Position numbers and translations under genes: made by a program
Source of the DNA: Rhodospirillales bacterium
Lineage (GTDB): Bacteria; Pseudomonadota; Alphaproteobacteria; Rhodospirillales; JABHCV01
Reading direction: 5' to 3'
Length of the DNA: 26,636 nucleotides
Assembly: GCA_016776705.1 (NCBI GenBank)
Contig: JADHSW010000011.1
Location: forward strand, 1 to 26,636
Shown here: positions 1 to 8,345 of the stretch, in pieces
How positions within the stretch are numbered: position 1 is the first letter of the stretch
Layout of the letters: every line of letters starts with the position of its first letter
The notes under the pieces: generated by a model
Database searches by the model: none
The model's input: the letters and a program-made list of their open reading frames with translations, nothing else
Told to the model about the DNA's origin: nothing

Positions 1-217
1 GGGAAAGGATCAAACGAAAAACCATGGAGACCCGGCGCTTGCAATACCGCAAATACGCCGCTTAATATTATCAACCAGATGAGCCAGATCCTCCTTTAGA
101 TCAGGCCGTTGATTGTTCCAATTACTATGACGACGGACACTCAAATGATAAAATGTAACATCCGGGAATCTCCTCGAATTGTGATCCGGGGTCTTTCTTC
201 AATTCGCACTGCGTCAA
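1..217. other. Left-edge region with no recognised gene
   Basis: No gene is recognised here. The minus strand has an uninterrupted reading frame from about 198 to a TGA at 12-10 (about 62 codons), but it has no ATG and no convincing ribosome site, and I do not recognise its product. A 7-bp inverted repeat (CGAATTG at 175-181, CAATTCG at 200-206) lies just past the LacI-family stop codon. It has an 18-nt loop and no T-tract, so it is not a typical intrinsic terminator. The region could be the tail of a decayed gene or plain spacer. Confidence 0.4.
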
Positions 218-1252
218 CTAAGGTAAATTCTCGCGCAGCAGGACCTCCACTTTGGGCGGACCAAGTTCGATCATTTGAGTGTTGCCCACATGATGGCCTA
301 TCAATAAGCGCAAGGTTTCGTTTGTTTCGTGATCAACATCCTGATTGATCACTGCGTCCATGACGCCTTCTATCAGGAATTGGCGGGAATAGCTGGTTAT
401 TTCGTGACCGATGAAAATTGTGTCCTGAGCCAGGCCACGTTCCTGCAAGGCGTGGCCGATGCCGCGGTTGCCGGCACCAATGTTATAGATACCGATAATA
501 TTTTTCCCCTGATCGAGAATCTTGCAGATTTGCTCGTAAGCCTTTTCAAAATCATCTTGATTATCGATCCGTTCGGCGATGGTCAGGTTTGGGAATTGCT
601 CGCTCAAGGAATCGCGAAAACCGAATTCCCGTTCCTGATGATCGCGATAACTAAGGCCGATGCTGCCGGCGATCAGCACGACATTGCCCGTACCGGCGTT
701 GGCAAAACGACCCATCAAGTACCCTGCGGTGCGTCCGGCAGAACGATTATCCAGGCCAACATAGGCCAAACGTCTGGAATTCGGCAAATCGGAAACCAGC
801 GTCACAACCGGAATTCCCCGGTCTACCATTTCATTTACCGCTTCACGAACAATTGGATTATCCAGGGCGACTACGGCCAGGCCATTTGAATGGGGTCCGA
901 CTTTGCGAATACTTTCGGCCAGCGCCTGCGCATCGAAACCATGAATGCGATGAGAGCGCACGATGATTGCATTCGCCCGCAGCTTGTCACCCATACCGGT
1001 AATTGCATTTTGCAGGTTTTGCATAAAGGTGTTGCTGCCAGCAGGAATAATAAAATCGAAGTAAAGTATTGAACCAGCCAGGGAACCTGTTTTCCCGCCA
1101 CTCGCATTTTCCAGCTGTTTGATGGCGTTATGAATTCGCTCCGCCGTGTGCGCTTTTACTCCTGGGCGTTCGTTAAGCACACGATCCACCGTAGCCGTGC
1201 TGACTCCAGCCTGCCTGGCGATATCCGTTAGCCTGATCTTGCGCTTATTCAC
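218..1252 (-). CDS. LacI-family transcriptional regulator
   Basis: This 344-residue protein is a probable local repressor of the sugar operon starting at 1599, from which it is divergently transcribed. Residues 1-50 form a LacI-type helix-turn-helix (TDIARQAGVSTATVDRVLNE), and about residues 60-344 form a periplasmic-binding-protein-like effector domain. The length is normal for the family. The start is GTG at 1252-1250, with AGGG about ten bases upstream. Two features differ from textbook LacI. The recognition helix reads TATVDR, with aspartate where LacI and PurR have serine. The linker (QLENASGGKTG) lacks the usual LARxL hinge-helix motif, so allosteric coupling may differ. The effector is probably a pentose or pentoside, judged only from the xylAB genes in the divergent operon. 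Possible operators are at 1316-1334 and 1519-1537. Family assignment is secure; the ligand is inferred. Confidence 0.93.
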   Translation of the reverse strand: MNKRKIRLTDIARQAGVSTATVDRVLNERPGVKAHTAERIHNAIKQLENASGGKTGSLAGSILYFDFIIPAGSNTFMQNLQNAITGMGDKLRANAIIVRSHRIHGFDAQALAESIRKVGPHSNGLAVVALDNPIVREAVNEMVDRGIPVVTLVSDLPNSRRLAYVGLDNRSAGRTAGYLMGRFANAGTGNVVLIAGSIGLSYRDHQEREFGFRDSLSEQFPNLTIAERIDNQDDFEKAYEQICKILDQGKNIIGIYNIGAGNRGIGHALQERGLAQDTIFIGHEITSYSRQFLIEGVMDAVINQDVDHETNETLRLLIGHHVGNTQMIELGPPKVEVLLRENLP

Positions 1253-1315
1253 GTCACTGCAATCCCTAAATCAAATGCCTTGTTGTGAGTCTTTTGGTAA
1301 CAGGCTAATAAGAAA

Positions 1316-1334
1316 TGATCAACAAAAAACATCA
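1316..1334. promoter_or_regulatory. Possible upstream LacI-family operator
   Basis: TGAT and ATCA are the outer half-sites of a 19-bp element close to the repressor gene. It matches the element at 1519-1537 at 12 of 19 positions, including the outer TGAT and the AACATCA end. The two centres are about 203 bp apart, which would suit autoregulation or looping. The sequence is A-rich, so chance similarity is possible. Confidence 0.3.
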
Positions 1335-1448
1335 AAAAAGCGTCAAAAAGATGAATTTTTTTAAGAATCACATCAATTATGAAATTATTTTTGCAAAACG
1401 ATCCTCCTTTAAAGCTTGTATTTCTGCCAAATATAAGTATTTTAGAAC

Positions 1449-1462
1449 GAAAATATTTTCTA
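1449..1462 (-). promoter_or_regulatory. RpiR-type operator-like palindrome (GAA-N6-TTC)
   Basis: The plus strand has the perfect 12-bp palindrome GAAAATATTTTC at 1449-1460. Read on the minus strand the element is TAGAAAATATTTTC, matching the elements at 17771 and 18850 at 12 of 14 positions. It lies about 30 bp upstream of the predicted -35 box. It could bind one of the two RpiR-type regulators encoded farther right. The GAA-N6-TTC layout resembles the GGAA-N6-TTCC motif reported for rhizobial IolR, as I recall it. Confidence 0.5.
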
Positions 1463-1487
1463 ATTTAAAAAATAATTGAAAATATCA

Positions 1488-1516
1488 TTGACACGTCATT
1501 TATTTTAATCCATCAT
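1488..1516 (+). promoter_or_regulatory. Candidate sigma70-type promoter of the 1599 operon
   Basis: A perfect TTGACA (-35) at 1488-1493 is followed, after a 17-bp spacer, by CATCAT at 1511-1516, which matches four of six -10 positions. This would put the transcription start near 1523 and give a leader of about 75 nt. The operator-like element at 1519-1537 would overlap the start site, a position suited to repression. Confidence 0.5.
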
Positions 1517-1518
1517 TT

Positions 1519-1537
1519 TGATGTAATTTGAACATCA
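1519..1537. promoter_or_regulatory. Possible LacI-family operator at the promoter
   Basis: TGATGT (1519-1524) and ACATCA (1532-1537) form an inverted repeat with a 7-bp spacer, just downstream of the predicted -10 box. A second overlapping dyad, CATCA-TTT-TGATG, covers 1511-1523. The location suits repression by the divergent LacI-family protein. No binding evidence exists within the sequence. Confidence 0.4.
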
Positions 1538-1598
1538 TTTAATTTGTTTAGCCGCCGTCCATAAAATCCAAAGGGCGCCATCATGGGGAGAAAAGCTT

Positions 1599-2654
1599 AT
1601 GAAGACGATGAAGGGTCCAGCATTATTCCTTGCACAGTTTGCCGGTGATGAAGCACCGTTTAATTCTCTTAATGCCATTTCCGAGTGGTCGGCCAGCCTC
1701 GGCTTCAAGGGCCTACAAATTCCTTCATGGGATGGCCGCCTGATTGATTTGGAAAAAGCTGCCGACAGCAAAAATTATTGCGACGAAATAAAAGGCACGC
1801 TGGCCAAGCACGGCCAGGAAGTGACCGAACTTTCAACCCACTTGCAAGGCCAACTTGTCGCCGTCCACCCGGCCTACGATGAAATGTTTGATGGTTTTGC
1901 CGCAGAAGAAGTGCGCGGTAACCCGAAAGCCCGTCAGCAATGGGCCGTTGATCAAATGATGTTGGCTGCCAAGGCTTCCGCTAATTTGGGCCTTAGGGAC
2001 CATGTGACATTTTCAGGTGCGCTGGCCTGGCCTTATATCTATCCGTGGCCGCAGCGCCCCGACGGATTAATCGAAACCGCCTTTGGCGAGTTGGCAAAAC
2101 GCTGGACGCCGATCCTGAACGCCTTTGATGAAGCAGGCGTCAATGTTTGCTATGAAATTCATCCCGGGGAAGACCTGCACGACGGCATCACCTTCGAGAT
2201 GTTCCTGGAAGCCGTCGACAATCATTCACGTTGCAATATTCTATACGATCCCAGCCACTTCGTTTTGCAGCAACTCGATCACCTGGGCTTCATCGACGTT
2301 TACAAAGACCGCATCAAGATGTTCCACGTTAAGGATGCGGAATTCAATTCCTCGCCTAAACAAGGTGTCTACAGCGGTTATCAACCTTGGGTCGACCGGG
2401 CCGGTCGCTTCCGCTCCCTGGGCGATGGTCAGGTCGACTTCAAGGGGATTTTCTCGAAACTGGCGGCAGCCGATTTTGACGGCTGGGCGGTTCTGGAATG
2501 GGAATGCTGCCTGAAGCATCCCGAAGATGGTGCGCGTGAAGGTGCCCAGTTCATTTCCAATCACATCATCCGGGTCACCGAAAAAGCTTTCGATGACTTT
2601 GCTGACGGCGGTGCCGACGAAGCGGCTAATCGCCGCATTCTTGGCCTCGATTAA
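1599..2654 (+). CDS. Sugar phosphate isomerase/epimerase-like TIM-barrel protein
   Basis: This 351-residue protein belongs to the xylose-isomerase-like TIM-barrel (AP endonuclease 2) superfamily of metal-dependent isomerases, epimerases and lyases. The expected metal ligands are visible in order: E186 (CYEIHPGED), D217 (LYDPSH), H243 (FHVKD) and E300 (VLEWE), with H188 and H220 as likely catalytic helpers. The start ATG follows GGGGAG at good spacing. It is first in the operon and 12 nt upstream of a Gfo/Idh/MocA dehydrogenase. Pairs of this kind have been shown in other systems to open glycosides through 3-keto intermediates: the dehydrogenase oxidises the sugar and the TIM-barrel protein cleaves or isomerises the product. 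Whether this protein is a lyase, hydrolase or epimerase cannot be told from motifs. The fold is secure; the reaction is not. Confidence 0.85.
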   Translation: MKTMKGPALFLAQFAGDEAPFNSLNAISEWSASLGFKGLQIPSWDGRLIDLEKAADSKNYCDEIKGTLAKHGQEVTELSTHLQGQLVAVHPAYDEMFDGFAAEEVRGNPKARQQWAVDQMMLAAKASANLGLRDHVTFSGALAWPYIYPWPQRPDGLIETAFGELAKRWTPILNAFDEAGVNVCYEIHPGEDLHDGITFEMFLEAVDNHSRCNILYDPSHFVLQQLDHLGFIDVYKDRIKMFHVKDAEFNSSPKQGVYSGYQPWVDRAGRFRSLGDGQVDFKGIFSKLAAADFDGWAVLEWECCLKHPEDGAREGAQFISNHIIRVTEKAFDDFADGGADEAANRRILGLD

Positions 2655-2666
2655 GGGGGATTGATC

Positions 2667-3830
2667 ATGACAACGTCCAAACGACTGCGGTTGGGAATGG
2701 TTGGCGGTGGGCAGGGTGCCTTTATTGGCGGCGTCCACCGTATTGCGGCCCGCATTGACGATCGCTACGAATTGGTCGCCGGTGCCTTGTCATCGGACCC
2801 GGAACGCGCAAAAGCATCAGCCGAAGAACTAAGAATTTCTCCTGATCGCGCCTATGCAAGTTTTGAAGAAATGGCCGTGGCGGAAGCCGCCCGCGAGGAT
2901 GGAATCGACGTATGCGCCATCGTTACCCCAAACCATATGCACGCTCCGGCAGCAAAGGCAATGCTGGCCGCTGGCATTCATGTTATTTGCGACAAGCCCC
3001 TGACCAGCACCCTGGAAGATGCCCTTGATCTGGCCCAAGCAGCAGAACAGAGCGGATTGATCTTCGCCCTGACGCACAATTACACCGGCTATCCAATGGT
3101 TCGTCACGCACGTGCCATGGTCGCCGCCGGTGATCTGGGGACAATTCGTGTTGTCCAGGTTGAATACCCGCAGGACTGGTTAAGTACCTTGCTGGAAGAA
3201 ACCGGTCAGAAGCAGGCCGCATGGCGCACCGATCCGGCCCGTTCGGGTGCCGGTGGCTGTATTGGTGATATTGGGACCCATGCCTACAATCTGGCGTCCT
3301 TTATTAGCGGCCTTGAGCTTGATGAACTGTGCGCCGATTTATCAACCTTCGTTGCTGGCCGCAAACTGGATGATAACGTTCATATGATGCTGCGCTACAA
3401 AGGTGGCGCCCGTGGCATGTTGTGGTCATCGCAGGTGGCTCCGGGAAACGAGAACGCTTTAAGGGTTCGTATTTTCGGTGAGAAGGGCGGCCTGTTCTGG
3501 GAACAGGAACATCCCAACCACTTGAGCTTCGCGCCGTTTGGCGAGCCGCCACGCACAATCACCCGTGGCGGTGCTGGTTCCGGCGACGTTGCCGAGCACG
3601 CGACACGTACTCCTGCCGGTCATCCGGAAGGTTATCTGGAAGGCTTCGCCAATATTTACAATGATGTCGCCGAGGTTATTTCTGCGCGCCTTGAAAACCG
3701 CGAACCCGATCCCATGGCGACGACATATCCAACCGTACAAGACGGCGTAAAGGGTGTGCGTTTTATCACCGCTGCCGTTCGGTCCAGCAACAAAGGTGGC
3801 GTCTGGACGAAACTGGGGGACGAATCATGA
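2667..3830 (+). CDS. Gfo/Idh/MocA-family NAD(P)-dependent oxidoreductase
   Basis: This 387-residue cytosolic dehydrogenase probably oxidises a secondary hydroxyl of a sugar or sugar derivative. The N-terminal Rossmann motif is GMVGGGQGAFIG (10-21). The family lysine is in CDKP (K110-P111), and the catalytic Asp/His pair is in GDIGTHAYN (D201, H205). The Gfo/Idh/MocA C-terminal domain follows, with normal family length. ATG at 2667 is chosen because GGGGGA sits six bases upstream; a TTG six bases earlier is less likely. The stop overlaps the next ATG by four bases (ATGA), so translation is probably coupled to the importer ATPase. The pairing with the upstream TIM-barrel gene suggests both act on the imported substrate before or instead of simple isomerisation. 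Substrate unknown. Confidence 0.92.
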   Translation: MTTSKRLRLGMVGGGQGAFIGGVHRIAARIDDRYELVAGALSSDPERAKASAEELRISPDRAYASFEEMAVAEAAREDGIDVCAIVTPNHMHAPAAKAMLAAGIHVICDKPLTSTLEDALDLAQAAEQSGLIFALTHNYTGYPMVRHARAMVAAGDLGTIRVVQVEYPQDWLSTLLEETGQKQAAWRTDPARSGAGGCIGDIGTHAYNLASFISGLELDELCADLSTFVAGRKLDDNVHMMLRYKGGARGMLWSSQVAPGNENALRVRIFGEKGGLFWEQEHPNHLSFAPFGEPPRTITRGGAGSGDVAEHATRTPAGHPEGYLEGFANIYNDVAEVISARLENREPDPMATTYPTVQDGVKGVRFITAAVRSSNKGGVWTKLGDES

Positions 3831-4924
3831 CCGCGCTTCATGTTCAGGGACTGGTCAAGCATTTCGACAACGTCAGGGCCGTTGATGGTCTGGATATGGA
3901 TGTTGCCGATGGTGAATTTTTTGCCCTTCTGGGTCCAAGCGCCAGTGGCAAAACAACGACGTTACGAACCATTTGCGGAATCGAACAAGCCGATGCCGGG
4001 AACATATTTCTTGATGGCAAGGATATGACGACGGCACAGGTTCGCGACCGTGGCGTCGCCATGGTTTTTCAGACATTCGCCTTATATCCGCACTTGAGCA
4101 TTTTCGATAACCTGGCCTTCCCGTTGCGTGAACAGAAATTGAGCCGGGCCGACATTGCAACACGTGTGGGCGAGATCGCCGAAATGCTGCGCCTGACACA
4201 TACACTTGATCGCAAGCCCGGTACCGCCAGTGGCGGCGAACAGCAGCGCATCGCCATCGGTCGGGCCCTGGTGCGTCGCCCGAAACTACTTCTGCTTGAT
4301 GAACCCCTGACCAATCTTGACGCCAAATTGCGTCATGACACACGGGCTGAATTCAAACGCCTGCATCGTGAACACGGCATGACCATCGTTTACGCCACAC
4401 CTGATGAGCTTGAAGCCCTGTCCCTTGGGCAGCGCATCGGCATCATGAATGAAGGTCGCATGGTTCAGGTTGGTACTGTCGATGAAGTGTATGACAGTCC
4501 CGTCAATCCTTTCGTCGCAGCCCAGGTTGGTTCCCCGCGCATGAACTTGATTTCCGCAGTGCGCCAGGGCAGTGACGAAAATCCGGTTATTGAACTTCCT
4601 TTTGCCGATGTATCAGGCGGTCCCTGGGCCCATGCCCTAAAGGCCTTCCCGGTTGGCGCAGAAGTTCTTTTTGGGATCAGGCCCCATGATCTTTCCACAG
4701 ATCAAAGTGCAGATGTGGGCCCAAAGTTTATCGGCACGGTCCACCTGACCGAACCCCTTGGAGACATCGTCATTCTGGATCTCGTAGCAAACGGAACCCA
4801 ATTCAAACTGGTTCTGCCCGAGGAACAGGCTGTCCGTTACGGAGTTGGCGACGAATTGCCGCTCACCTTCGGATTGTCGAACACGCATGTGTTCGCAAAA
4901 GAAACCGGCATCGCAATTCGATGA
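3827..4924 (+). CDS. CUT1-type sugar ABC importer ATPase A (switch His replaced)
   Basis: This 365-residue ATPase has an N-terminal nucleotide-binding domain and a C-terminal OB-type domain (TOBE-like) from about residue 240, as in MalK/UgpC proteins. Visible motifs are Walker A GPSASGKT (36-43), the Q-loop glutamine Q82, signature ASGGEQQ (134-140), and Walker B LLLLDE (154-159). The H-loop, normally VTHD, reads YATPDELEAL, so the switch histidine is proline (P192, codon CCT at 4400-4402). The signature motif is intact. The second ATPase of this operon has the opposite pattern, so the two probably form a heterodimer. Similar pairing occurs in rhizobial glycerol-3-phosphate transporters (GlpS/GlpT), from memory. 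The gene overlaps the dehydrogenase by four bases and is followed by the binding-protein gene. Confidence 0.93.
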   Translation: MTALHVQGLVKHFDNVRAVDGLDMDVADGEFFALLGPSASGKTTTLRTICGIEQADAGNIFLDGKDMTTAQVRDRGVAMVFQTFALYPHLSIFDNLAFPLREQKLSRADIATRVGEIAEMLRLTHTLDRKPGTASGGEQQRIAIGRALVRRPKLLLLDEPLTNLDAKLRHDTRAEFKRLHREHGMTIVYATPDELEALSLGQRIGIMNEGRMVQVGTVDEVYDSPVNPFVAAQVGSPRMNLISAVRQGSDENPVIELPFADVSGGPWAHALKAFPVGAEVLFGIRPHDLSTDQSADVGPKFIGTVHLTEPLGDIVILDLVANGTQFKLVLPEEQAVRYGVGDELPLTFGLSNTHVFAKETGIAIR

Positions 4925-4989
4925 GAAGGCCGGAACAAAGAAACGAAGACAAGACCGAAACAGTACTACAGGAAACATAGGAGAGAAAA

Positions 4990-6414
4990 ATGAGTACCTT
5001 GAGAAAACTGACGAGCACGATTGCTCTTGGTGCTGTCGTTGGTGCATTTGCCGTTCAGGCTCCTGCACATGCCAAAGACATCACTATCCAAATGGCTGCA
5101 CCGGATTGGGGTCCAACCCGGTTCATGCAGGATTACGCCAACAAAACCTACAAGTCACCCACCGGCAACAACGTCAAGCTTGCCATCGATTTTATTCCGT
5201 GGGGAAGTTTCTACGACCGTGTCGCCGCATCCATGACGTCCGGTGAAAAGAAGTACCAGCTTGTTGTTTCCGATAGCCAATGGATCGGCACCTTCATCGA
5301 AGGCGGTCAGTTCATGAAGCTGAACAAATACATCGACGCCGACGCCGAATTGCAGAACATCCTCAAAGACGTTCACCCGGCGCTGACGGAATCTTATGGT
5401 ACCTATCCCTACAAGTCGAAGAACATCTACGGTTTTCCGCAGATGCCCGATACCAAGGTTACCTTTTATCGCAAAGATCTGTTTTGTGATGACGGCGAAC
5501 AGGCCGCTTTCAAGGCCAAATACAGCAAAACCCTTCCCTGCACCTACGAAGACTGGGAAAGCGTTGATTGGGACACCTGGGGCAACATCGGTGAATTTTT
5601 CCGTCGTGACGCCGGTTCCAAACTTGGTAGCGGCACAACCCCCGATGACTTCTACGGCATCGCTTACCAGGCCGGTAAGACGTACGACTTCTCTTCCGGT
5701 CAGGCTCTGGCCTTCGTTTGGCAAAACGGTGGCATGATTTGGGATGAATCCAACCAGCCCAACGCACAGGCCGTTGGCGTCGTTAATTCCGCCGCCGCAG
5801 TCAAGGGCATTGCCAAATATGTTGACCTTCTGAAGTATTCTCCGCCTGTTGCCAAAACCGGCCAGATGGGGATCTTCGCCATCAATAACCTGTTCTCGCA
5901 AGGTAAGATTGCAGCCATCGTCAACTGGAACGCCGTTTCAGCTACTGCCTTCGATCCCAAGTCCTCCACGGTAGCCGACAAGACTGCCGTGGCGTTACCC
6001 CCCGGAACCATGCACAACGGCGAGTTGGTTCGCTGGGACGTCATGGGTGGCCAGCCGTTCGTGCTGACAACCTGGAACAGTGACGAAGTGGTCAAGGAAT
6101 CACTGGAAGTTGTTAAGTGGTGGTTGTCCAAGGACACGCAACTCAACTTCGCAAAGAAAAGCGGTAACTCGGCCTTACAAAGCGTCATGGCCATGCCTGA
6201 GTATGATGGCATCAAGCCCTGGAACCGCGCCCACAAGAATGTCCTGAAGTGGCAGAAAGACTTCTGGCACGTTCCTGAGTTCTTCGAGTTGCTGACCCAG
6301 CAGCAAGAAGAATTCGACAAGGCCATTACCGGTCAGTCTTCTGCCAAGGACGCAATGGACTCCATTGCCGCCTTTCAGCAGGAACTGCTGACCGAAGCCG
6401 GACGGATCAACTAG
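4990..6414 (+). CDS. Extracellular solute-binding protein, sugar ABC importer
   Basis: This 474-residue protein is the periplasmic binding component of the CUT1-type importer. It has a clear Sec signal peptide: a basic start, a hydrophobic core at about 10-24, and AHA (26-28) before K29 as the likely cleavage site. The mature part looks like a family 1 solute-binding protein, with a FYRKDLF segment and many aromatic residues that could stack on sugar rings. Two cysteines (in LFCDDGE and LPCTYED) lie about 20 residues apart and could form a disulfide. ATAGGAGA precedes the ATG. At about 446 mature residues it is somewhat larger than many monosaccharide-binding proteins. The ligand cannot be read from sequence; the neighbouring xylAB genes favour a pentose or pentoside. 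Confidence 0.92.
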   Translation: MSTLRKLTSTIALGAVVGAFAVQAPAHAKDITIQMAAPDWGPTRFMQDYANKTYKSPTGNNVKLAIDFIPWGSFYDRVAASMTSGEKKYQLVVSDSQWIGTFIEGGQFMKLNKYIDADAELQNILKDVHPALTESYGTYPYKSKNIYGFPQMPDTKVTFYRKDLFCDDGEQAAFKAKYSKTLPCTYEDWESVDWDTWGNIGEFFRRDAGSKLGSGTTPDDFYGIAYQAGKTYDFSSGQALAFVWQNGGMIWDESNQPNAQAVGVVNSAAAVKGIAKYVDLLKYSPPVAKTGQMGIFAINNLFSQGKIAAIVNWNAVSATAFDPKSSTVADKTAVALPPGTMHNGELVRWDVMGGQPFVLTTWNSDEVVKESLEVVKWWLSKDTQLNFAKKSGNSALQSVMAMPEYDGIKPWNRAHKNVLKWQKDFWHVPEFFELLTQQQEEFDKAITGQSSAKDAMDSIAAFQQELLTEAGRIN

Positions 6415-6463
6415 GTCTGTCTTAGGCCAACGTGAGAAACACCCAAGAAGGGCGGAGGTCATT

Positions 6464-7459
6464 ATGAGCAATATTATTTCTTCTGCCCTTCGAGGGCAGT
6501 TTCGTCAAACCAACGAAGTCGAAAAACAACAAAGCACAACCCAGCAAACCGGAAAAGTTCAGATGAACGCATTTTACAAATGGCTACTGGATCCCAAGCG
6601 CCGCGGAGCCCTACTCGTGACCCCAGCCGTTTTGCTGTTGTTTGTCATGAATATCTTTCCCCTGATGTGGTCCTTTGGCTTGAGTTTTTTCCACTTCAAG
6701 GCGTCGTCCATGAAGCCGCCGCGCTTCGCCGGTTTTTACTACTATGAAAAAGTTCTCGCCGATCCCGTCGTCTGGGATCGTTTCCAGACAACGGCGGCCA
6801 TTGTTTCTTTAAGTGTTTTGACGCAACTGGTGATTGGTTCCGCACTGGCTCTTTTATTCGCCAAGAAATTTCCCCTGCGCCGTGAAATCCTGATGATGAT
6901 TCTAACCCCGATGATGCTGTCATTTGTGGCTGTTGGCGTTTTCTTTAAATTATTTTATGAGCCGACCTTTGGCATTATCAGCCAGGCCTACATGTATTTT
7001 TCGGGCGAGACGATGACCCTGCTTGCCACCAAATGGGGCGCTATCGCAGGGATTGTTATCGCCGACGCCTGGATGTGGTCGCCCTTTGTGATGTTGCTGG
7101 TGCTGGCTGGTCTGGTCAGTGTGCCAGATTATCTTTACGAAGCCGCTGACGTTGACCGGGCCACCCCGTGGGAACGCTTCAAGACGGTGACCTTTCCCTA
7201 CGTCAAGGGATTGCTGCTGCTGGCCGTTCTTTTCAGAACCATTGAAACCTTCAAGCTGTTCGACATCGTCTACATCATTACCGCTGGCGGCCCCGGCACA
7301 TCGACCGAAACCATCGCCGTATACGTCTACCGCATGGCCTTTCAGTTCTTCAAGACCAGTCAGTCTTCGGCGCTTTCCTACATCTTGCTGTTTGTCGTGA
7401 TCGTTTTGACCAACCTTTACCTTTACTTCGTTAACCAGCGCAATGAAGGAGCCTCGTGA
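6464..7459 (+). CDS. Sugar ABC importer permease (MalF-like)
   Basis: This 331-residue inner-membrane permease has a polar N-terminal tail of about 45 residues followed by roughly six membrane helices; the first is at about residues 46-68 (GALLVTPAVLLLF). The cytoplasmic EAA loop that contacts the ATPase is visible as YEAADVDRATPWERFKTVTF. The ATG is preceded by GGCGGAGG at ideal spacing. An internal ATG at 6563 (MNAFYKW) has no comparable ribosome site. The next gene overlaps by one base. It pairs with the second permease to form the channel of the importer. Confidence 0.93.
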   Translation: MSNIISSALRGQFRQTNEVEKQQSTTQQTGKVQMNAFYKWLLDPKRRGALLVTPAVLLLFVMNIFPLMWSFGLSFFHFKASSMKPPRFAGFYYYEKVLADPVVWDRFQTTAAIVSLSVLTQLVIGSALALLFAKKFPLRREILMMILTPMMLSFVAVGVFFKLFYEPTFGIISQAYMYFSGETMTLLATKWGAIAGIVIADAWMWSPFVMLLVLAGLVSVPDYLYEAADVDRATPWERFKTVTFPYVKGLLLLAVLFRTIETFKLFDIVYIITAGGPGTSTETIAVYVYRMAFQFFKTSQSSALSYILLFVVIVLTNLYLYFVNQRNEGAS

Positions 7460-8331
7460 TGTTTTTCAAGAAAAAGGACCGCGGAATTCGTGAAGCCGGA
7501 TGGGACCGCACCCTCATCACTGGCGTTGTCGGTATGGTTTATTTTGCGCCGGTTTTCTGGATCATCCTGAACGCCTTCAAAACCAGGCAGGACGGGCTGG
7601 CAACACCGCCCAAACTTTTCTTTACGCCATCCATGGATAACTTCTTCAACGTCTTTTACCGGATAACGGATGCCGGTGACCATGTGGCCACCGGCATGGG
7701 TCTGTATTTCTTTAATTCGATCTTTGCCGCCGGCGCTGGTGTGCTTCTGGCCCTTGTCATTGGCACCTTGGCGGCCTACGGGTTTTCCAGGTATCCGCTC
7801 AGGGGCAACGACACCTATCTGTTTGTTATCCTGACCACCCGCATGCTGCCGCCGATTGTCGTTATTATCCCGATCTTTCTGATGTTCCGGGTGACCGGCC
7901 TAAGCGGCAGCTATATCGGCATTATTCTACTTTACGCCATGTTCAATCTGGCTTTCTCGGTATGGATGATGAAGAGCTTCTTCGATGAACTGTCGACGGA
8001 TGTGGAAGACGCCGCCAGACTTGATGGCATCAACGAGATCAAGGTCTTCTTCAAAATATGCATTCCGCAGCTGACCGCAGGGCTTGCGGCGACGGCAGTG
8101 TTTGCCCTGATTTTGACCTGGAACGAATTTCTGTTCGCCCTTTTGTTAACGGGCAATGACACCCGCACCGTGCCCGTCGCCATGGCCCGCGCCATGGGTG
8201 GCCAACTGGGTGTCGATTACGGCCTGCTTTCGGCGATCATCACCCTGTTCCTGATCCCCGTCTTTGTCGTCACCTACATGTTGCAAAACCACCTGCTGCG
8301 CGGTGTCACTTTCGGAACCGTCAAGAAATAG
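7459..8331 (+). CDS. Sugar ABC importer permease (MalG-like)
   Basis: This 290-residue inner-membrane permease has about six hydrophobic helices. Its EAA loop reads EDAARLDGINEIKVFFKICI, and the ILTWNEFLFALLLTG segment near the end is typical of MalG-like permeases. ATG at 7459 is preferred over GTG at 7456 because GAAGGAG lies eight bases upstream and the ATG overlaps the preceding TGA by one base (TGATG), a translational-coupling arrangement. It works with the upstream permease and the two ATPases. Confidence 0.93.
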   Translation: MFFKKKDRGIREAGWDRTLITGVVGMVYFAPVFWIILNAFKTRQDGLATPPKLFFTPSMDNFFNVFYRITDAGDHVATGMGLYFFNSIFAAGAGVLLALVIGTLAAYGFSRYPLRGNDTYLFVILTTRMLPPIVVIIPIFLMFRVTGLSGSYIGIILLYAMFNLAFSVWMMKSFFDELSTDVEDAARLDGINEIKVFFKICIPQLTAGLAATAVFALILTWNEFLFALLLTGNDTRTVPVAMARAMGGQLGVDYGLLSAIITLFLIPVFVVTYMLQNHLLRGVTFGTVKK

Positions 8332-8345
8332 GAAGGCCGTAAATT

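Larger units (their letters stand above)
1253..1598. promoter_or_regulatory. AT-rich divergent regulatory gap of the xyl-type operon
   Basis: This 346-base gap separates the LacI-family gene from the plus-strand operon and contains no credible gene. It is strongly AT-rich compared with flanking coding DNA. It holds a candidate sigma70-type promoter (1488-1516), an RpiR-like palindrome (1449-1462), and two LacI-operator-like sites (1316-1334 and 1519-1537). The words CATCA and TGATG recur many times on both strands. The expressed gene at 1599 has GGGGAG about eight bases upstream of its ATG. Confidence 0.7.

Noticed and set aside
329..889. 186-codon plus-strand frame opposite the LacI-family gene
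   Set aside because: The minus strand encodes a full-length LacI-family protein with recognisable motifs; the plus-strand frame is an antisense shadow.
87..1411. Shared 12-mer GATCCTCCTTTA at 87-98 and 1400-1411
   Set aside because: It flanks the LacI-family gene but is too short and isolated to argue for a duplication or insertion element; no longer similarity surrounds it.
2661..2666. TTG start for the Gfo/Idh/MocA gene
   Set aside because: It would leave almost no distance to the GGGGGA ribosome site; ATG 2667 has normal spacing.
5155..5901. 248-codon minus-strand frame opposite the sugar-binding protein gene
   Set aside because: It is a shadow of the well-supported binding-protein gene and has no recognisable domain.
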